From Elmis aenea (taxonomy: Eukaryota; Arthropoda; Insecta; Coleoptera; Elmidae), in contig OX393578.1 in the NCBI GenBank assembly GCA_947652605.1, forward strand, positions 61,201,415-61,265,414: a stretch of DNA of 64,000 bases. The letters run 5' to 3'. Shown piece by piece: positions 62,501-64,000 of the stretch (its first letter is position 1; each line of letters starts with the position of its first letter). The notes beneath the pieces are model-generated. The model ran no database searches. It saw only the letters and a list, made by a program, of their open reading frames with translations, and was not told the DNA's origin. The translations under genes and the position numbers were made by a program.

Positions 62501-63492
62501 TTTGCGGCCTATGAGTCGTTTGCATCCCGGTAGTCGTTTGCGACCAGGGAATCGTTTGCGGTTTGAAAGTAGTTTGTAGCCCGGGAGTCGTTTGCGACCC
62601 GGTAGTTATTTGCGGCCCGGGAGTCGTTTGAGGCCCGAGAGTCGTTTGCAGCCAGGAAGTCGTTTGCGACCCGGGAGTCGTTTGCAGCCCGGGAGTTGTT
62701 TGCGTCCCGGGATTCGTTTGCAGCCCGGGAGTTGTTTGCGTCTTGGGAGTCGTTTGCGGCCCGGGAGTCGTTTGCGGCCCAGGAGTAGTTTGCGGCCCGG
62801 GAGTAGTTTGCGGCCCGAGAGTCGTTTGCGGCTCGGGAGTCGTTTGCGACCCGGGAGTCGTTTCCGGCTCGGAAGTCGTTTGTGGCCCGTATGCGGCCCG
62901 GGTGGAGTTTGCACCCGGAAAATGTTTGCAGCCTAGGAGTCGTTTGCAGCCCGGTAGTCGTTTGCGGCCCGATATTCTCTTGCGGCCCAGGAGTCATTTG
63001 CAGCCCGAAAGTCGTTTGCCGCTGGGGAGTAGTTTGCAGCCCGAAGTCGTTTGCAGGCCAGGAGTTGTTTGCGGCCCGGGAGTCGTTTGCGGCCCAGGAG
63101 TAGTTTGCAGCTCGGGAGTAGTTTGCAGCCCGGGAGTCGTTTGCGGCCTGGGAGTCGTTTGCGGCCCAGGAGTAGTCTGCGGTCTGGGAGTAGTTTGCGG
63201 CCCGGGAGTGGTTTGCGGCTCGGGAGTCGTTTGCGACCCGGGAGTCGTTTCCGGCTCGGAAGTCGTTTGTGGCCTGTATGCGGCCCGGGAGGAGTTTGCA
63301 CCCGGAAAATGTTGGCGGCCTGGGAGTCGTTTGCAGCCCGGTAGTCGTTTGCGGCCCGATATTCTTTTGCGGCCCAGGAGTCATTTGCAGCCCGAGAGTC
63401 GTTTGCAGGCCAGGAGTTGTTTGCGGCCCGGGAGTCGTTTGCGGCCCAGGAGTAGTTTGCAGCTCGGGAGTCGTTTGCGGCCCGGGAGTGAA
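59573..63492 (+). repeat. 18 bp GC-rich minisatellite, block B (about 218 units) with higher-order duplications
   Basis: Same unit as block A. Most steps are exactly 18 bp, with occasional longer or shorter ones (for example CGTTTTTGCGG, the junction GTTTCGGCATATGTCG near 60,107-60,121, and TTTTTTCGGCCCGG near 61,810). A block beginning at 60,846 is repeated at 61,098, exactly 252 bp (14 units) later, almost unchanged. A rare variant, GCACCCGGAA, occurs at about 60,559, 62,912 and 63,299, each followed by CGATATTC about 60 bp on. Open frames reach 597 codons on minus (61,585-59,792) and 408 on plus (59,639-60,865). Within single frames the repeat phase changes (TPGPQT to GRKLLP to AANDSR), which means indels not kept in frame. 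I take it as a noncoding satellite. Confidence 0.95.
60846..61349 (+). repeat. 252 bp higher-order unit, two tandem copies
   Basis: Copy 1 at 60,846-61,097 and copy 2 at 61,098-61,349. Anchors GGCCCGATAGTAGTTTG (60,846 and 61,098) and ACACGGAAGTCG (60,901 and 61,153) are both 252 bp apart. Only a handful of substitutions separate the copies, so this duplication is more recent than the basic 18 bp amplification. Confidence 0.9.
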
Positions 63493-63660
63493 TTGTACCC
63501 GCGTTATTTCCGCTGAGCATGCATAGCGAATTGTCTATGATCGATAAAAGTCAATTGTATTCGCTTCTCCTCCGCCGAGCATGCAACGCGAGTCGTCTAT
63601 TATCTAATAATGAAAATTGTACGGGCTCGGTTTCCGTTGAGCGCTTCGAGATTTATCGAT
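63493..63660 (+). repeat. ~62 bp repeat flank, right side
   Basis: Two to three copies with GAATTGTACCCGCG, GAGCATGCA-GCGA, TCTATGATCGATAAAAG and AATTGTATTCGCTTC blocks. GAATTGTCT at 63,528 and GAGTCGTCT at 63,590 are 62 bp apart. The first copy starts within the last 18 bp unit (GGGAGTGAATTGTACC). Confidence 0.8.
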
Positions 63661-64000
63661 GTTTTTATTTTGACGCATAGAACTTGGACGCAAAAGAGTT
63701 AGACCGGATACAGATATTTCGATGGTCTCGGAACGGCGCCGTAGGCGCCCCAGTAGGCCCGTTAGGGCCTGCTGGTATTATTACATTAGCACTAGTTAAT
63801 AATTGGAGCAGCGCATTGTAGTACTACGTTTTAGACTGAGTTAGTTGATGTGATTAAAGTTACTGGAGTTTTACCTTTCGCAAAGGATATTTTTAAAGTT
63901 TTTAAGTAATTGCAATGAGTGTTCCAACATTGTCAGTTAAATACCGACAGCAAAATGATACTTTTATTTATTTATCTATCTTTATATTACATTAGGTTGA
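63661..64000. other. noncoding tail of the window
   Basis: AT-rich apart from GAACGGCGCCGTAGGCGCCCC and the hairpin at 63,751-63,774. No gene seen. Confidence 0.5.
63751..63774. repeat. stem-loop, 10 bp stem with 4 nt loop
   Basis: CAGTAGGCCC, loop GTTA, GGGCCTGCTG. Nine Watson-Crick pairs plus one G-T pair. It lies just after GGCGCC-GTA-GGCGCC, a second potential hairpin. Role unknown; no T-tract or gene end to suggest a terminator. Confidence 0.6.

Noticed and set aside
59573..63492. CRISPR array
   Set aside because: Units are contiguous 18 bp copies with no unique spacers, and the context is eukaryotic.
58422..63492. Telomeric or subtelomeric array
   Set aside because: No TTAGG or TCAGG runs; the 18 bp unit is unlike telomere repeats, and unrelated AT-rich DNA follows it.

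Overview
The window reads as AT-rich, repeat-laden nuclear DNA of an arthropod, most likely an insect. Basis: decayed Jockey-type and other non-LTR retrotransposons, mariner-type transposase remnants, hAT-type ends, foldback elements, the recurrent 'ACAGGGTG' repeat-end motif, and no bacterial gene organisation. Species cannot be named from the sequence alone. I find no host protein-coding gene, rRNA or tRNA that I can support. Outside the last 6 kb the long open frames are about 60-150 codons, as expected by chance in such DNA or as pieces of dead transposons. The window is probably intergenic or inside a very long intron.

Positions 1-58,080: AT-rich noncoding sequence with scattered degraded elements. 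Plus-strand LINE remnants lie near 3.6, 21.5, 25.9 and 43.6 kb. Minus-strand LINE remnants lie near 10.8, 27.3, 43.0 and 49.0 kb. Two minus-strand mariner-type remnants lie near 24.8 and 47.8 kb. There is a short hAT-like MITE at 45.9 kb and a hAT-like end at 57.5 kb. Foldback elements lie at 7.4 kb and 37.4 kb; the second carries many copies of the palindrome GTTCGCGAAC. Three satellite-like families are visible: a ~306-312 bp pair (1.3 kb), a ~160-172 bp family in both orientations (9.3, 40.5, 46.7 kb, weaker pieces at 31.3 and 45.2 kb), and a 184 bp unit (14.3 kb) with an exactly conserved 14 bp hairpin.

Positions 58,080-64,000: the striking part. About 4.7 kb consists of roughly 260 copies of a GC-rich 18 bp unit (consensus CCCGGGAGTCGTTTGCGG) in two blocks, 58,422-59,199 and 59,573-63,492. 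The unit length is a multiple of three and the consensus has no stop in any frame, so long open frames appear on both strands. The frames drift in phase, which argues against a real protein. A second repeat of about 62 bp separates the blocks and borders the right one, and its sequence runs into the 18 bp unit at the junctions. The array also carries higher-order duplications, including a 252 bp step (14 x 18 bp). This compound satellite is the best candidate for something undescribed.

No genes act together here: the mobile elements are all broken. The interest lies in repeat structure and in a few GC-richer islands that could be regulatory or exonic.
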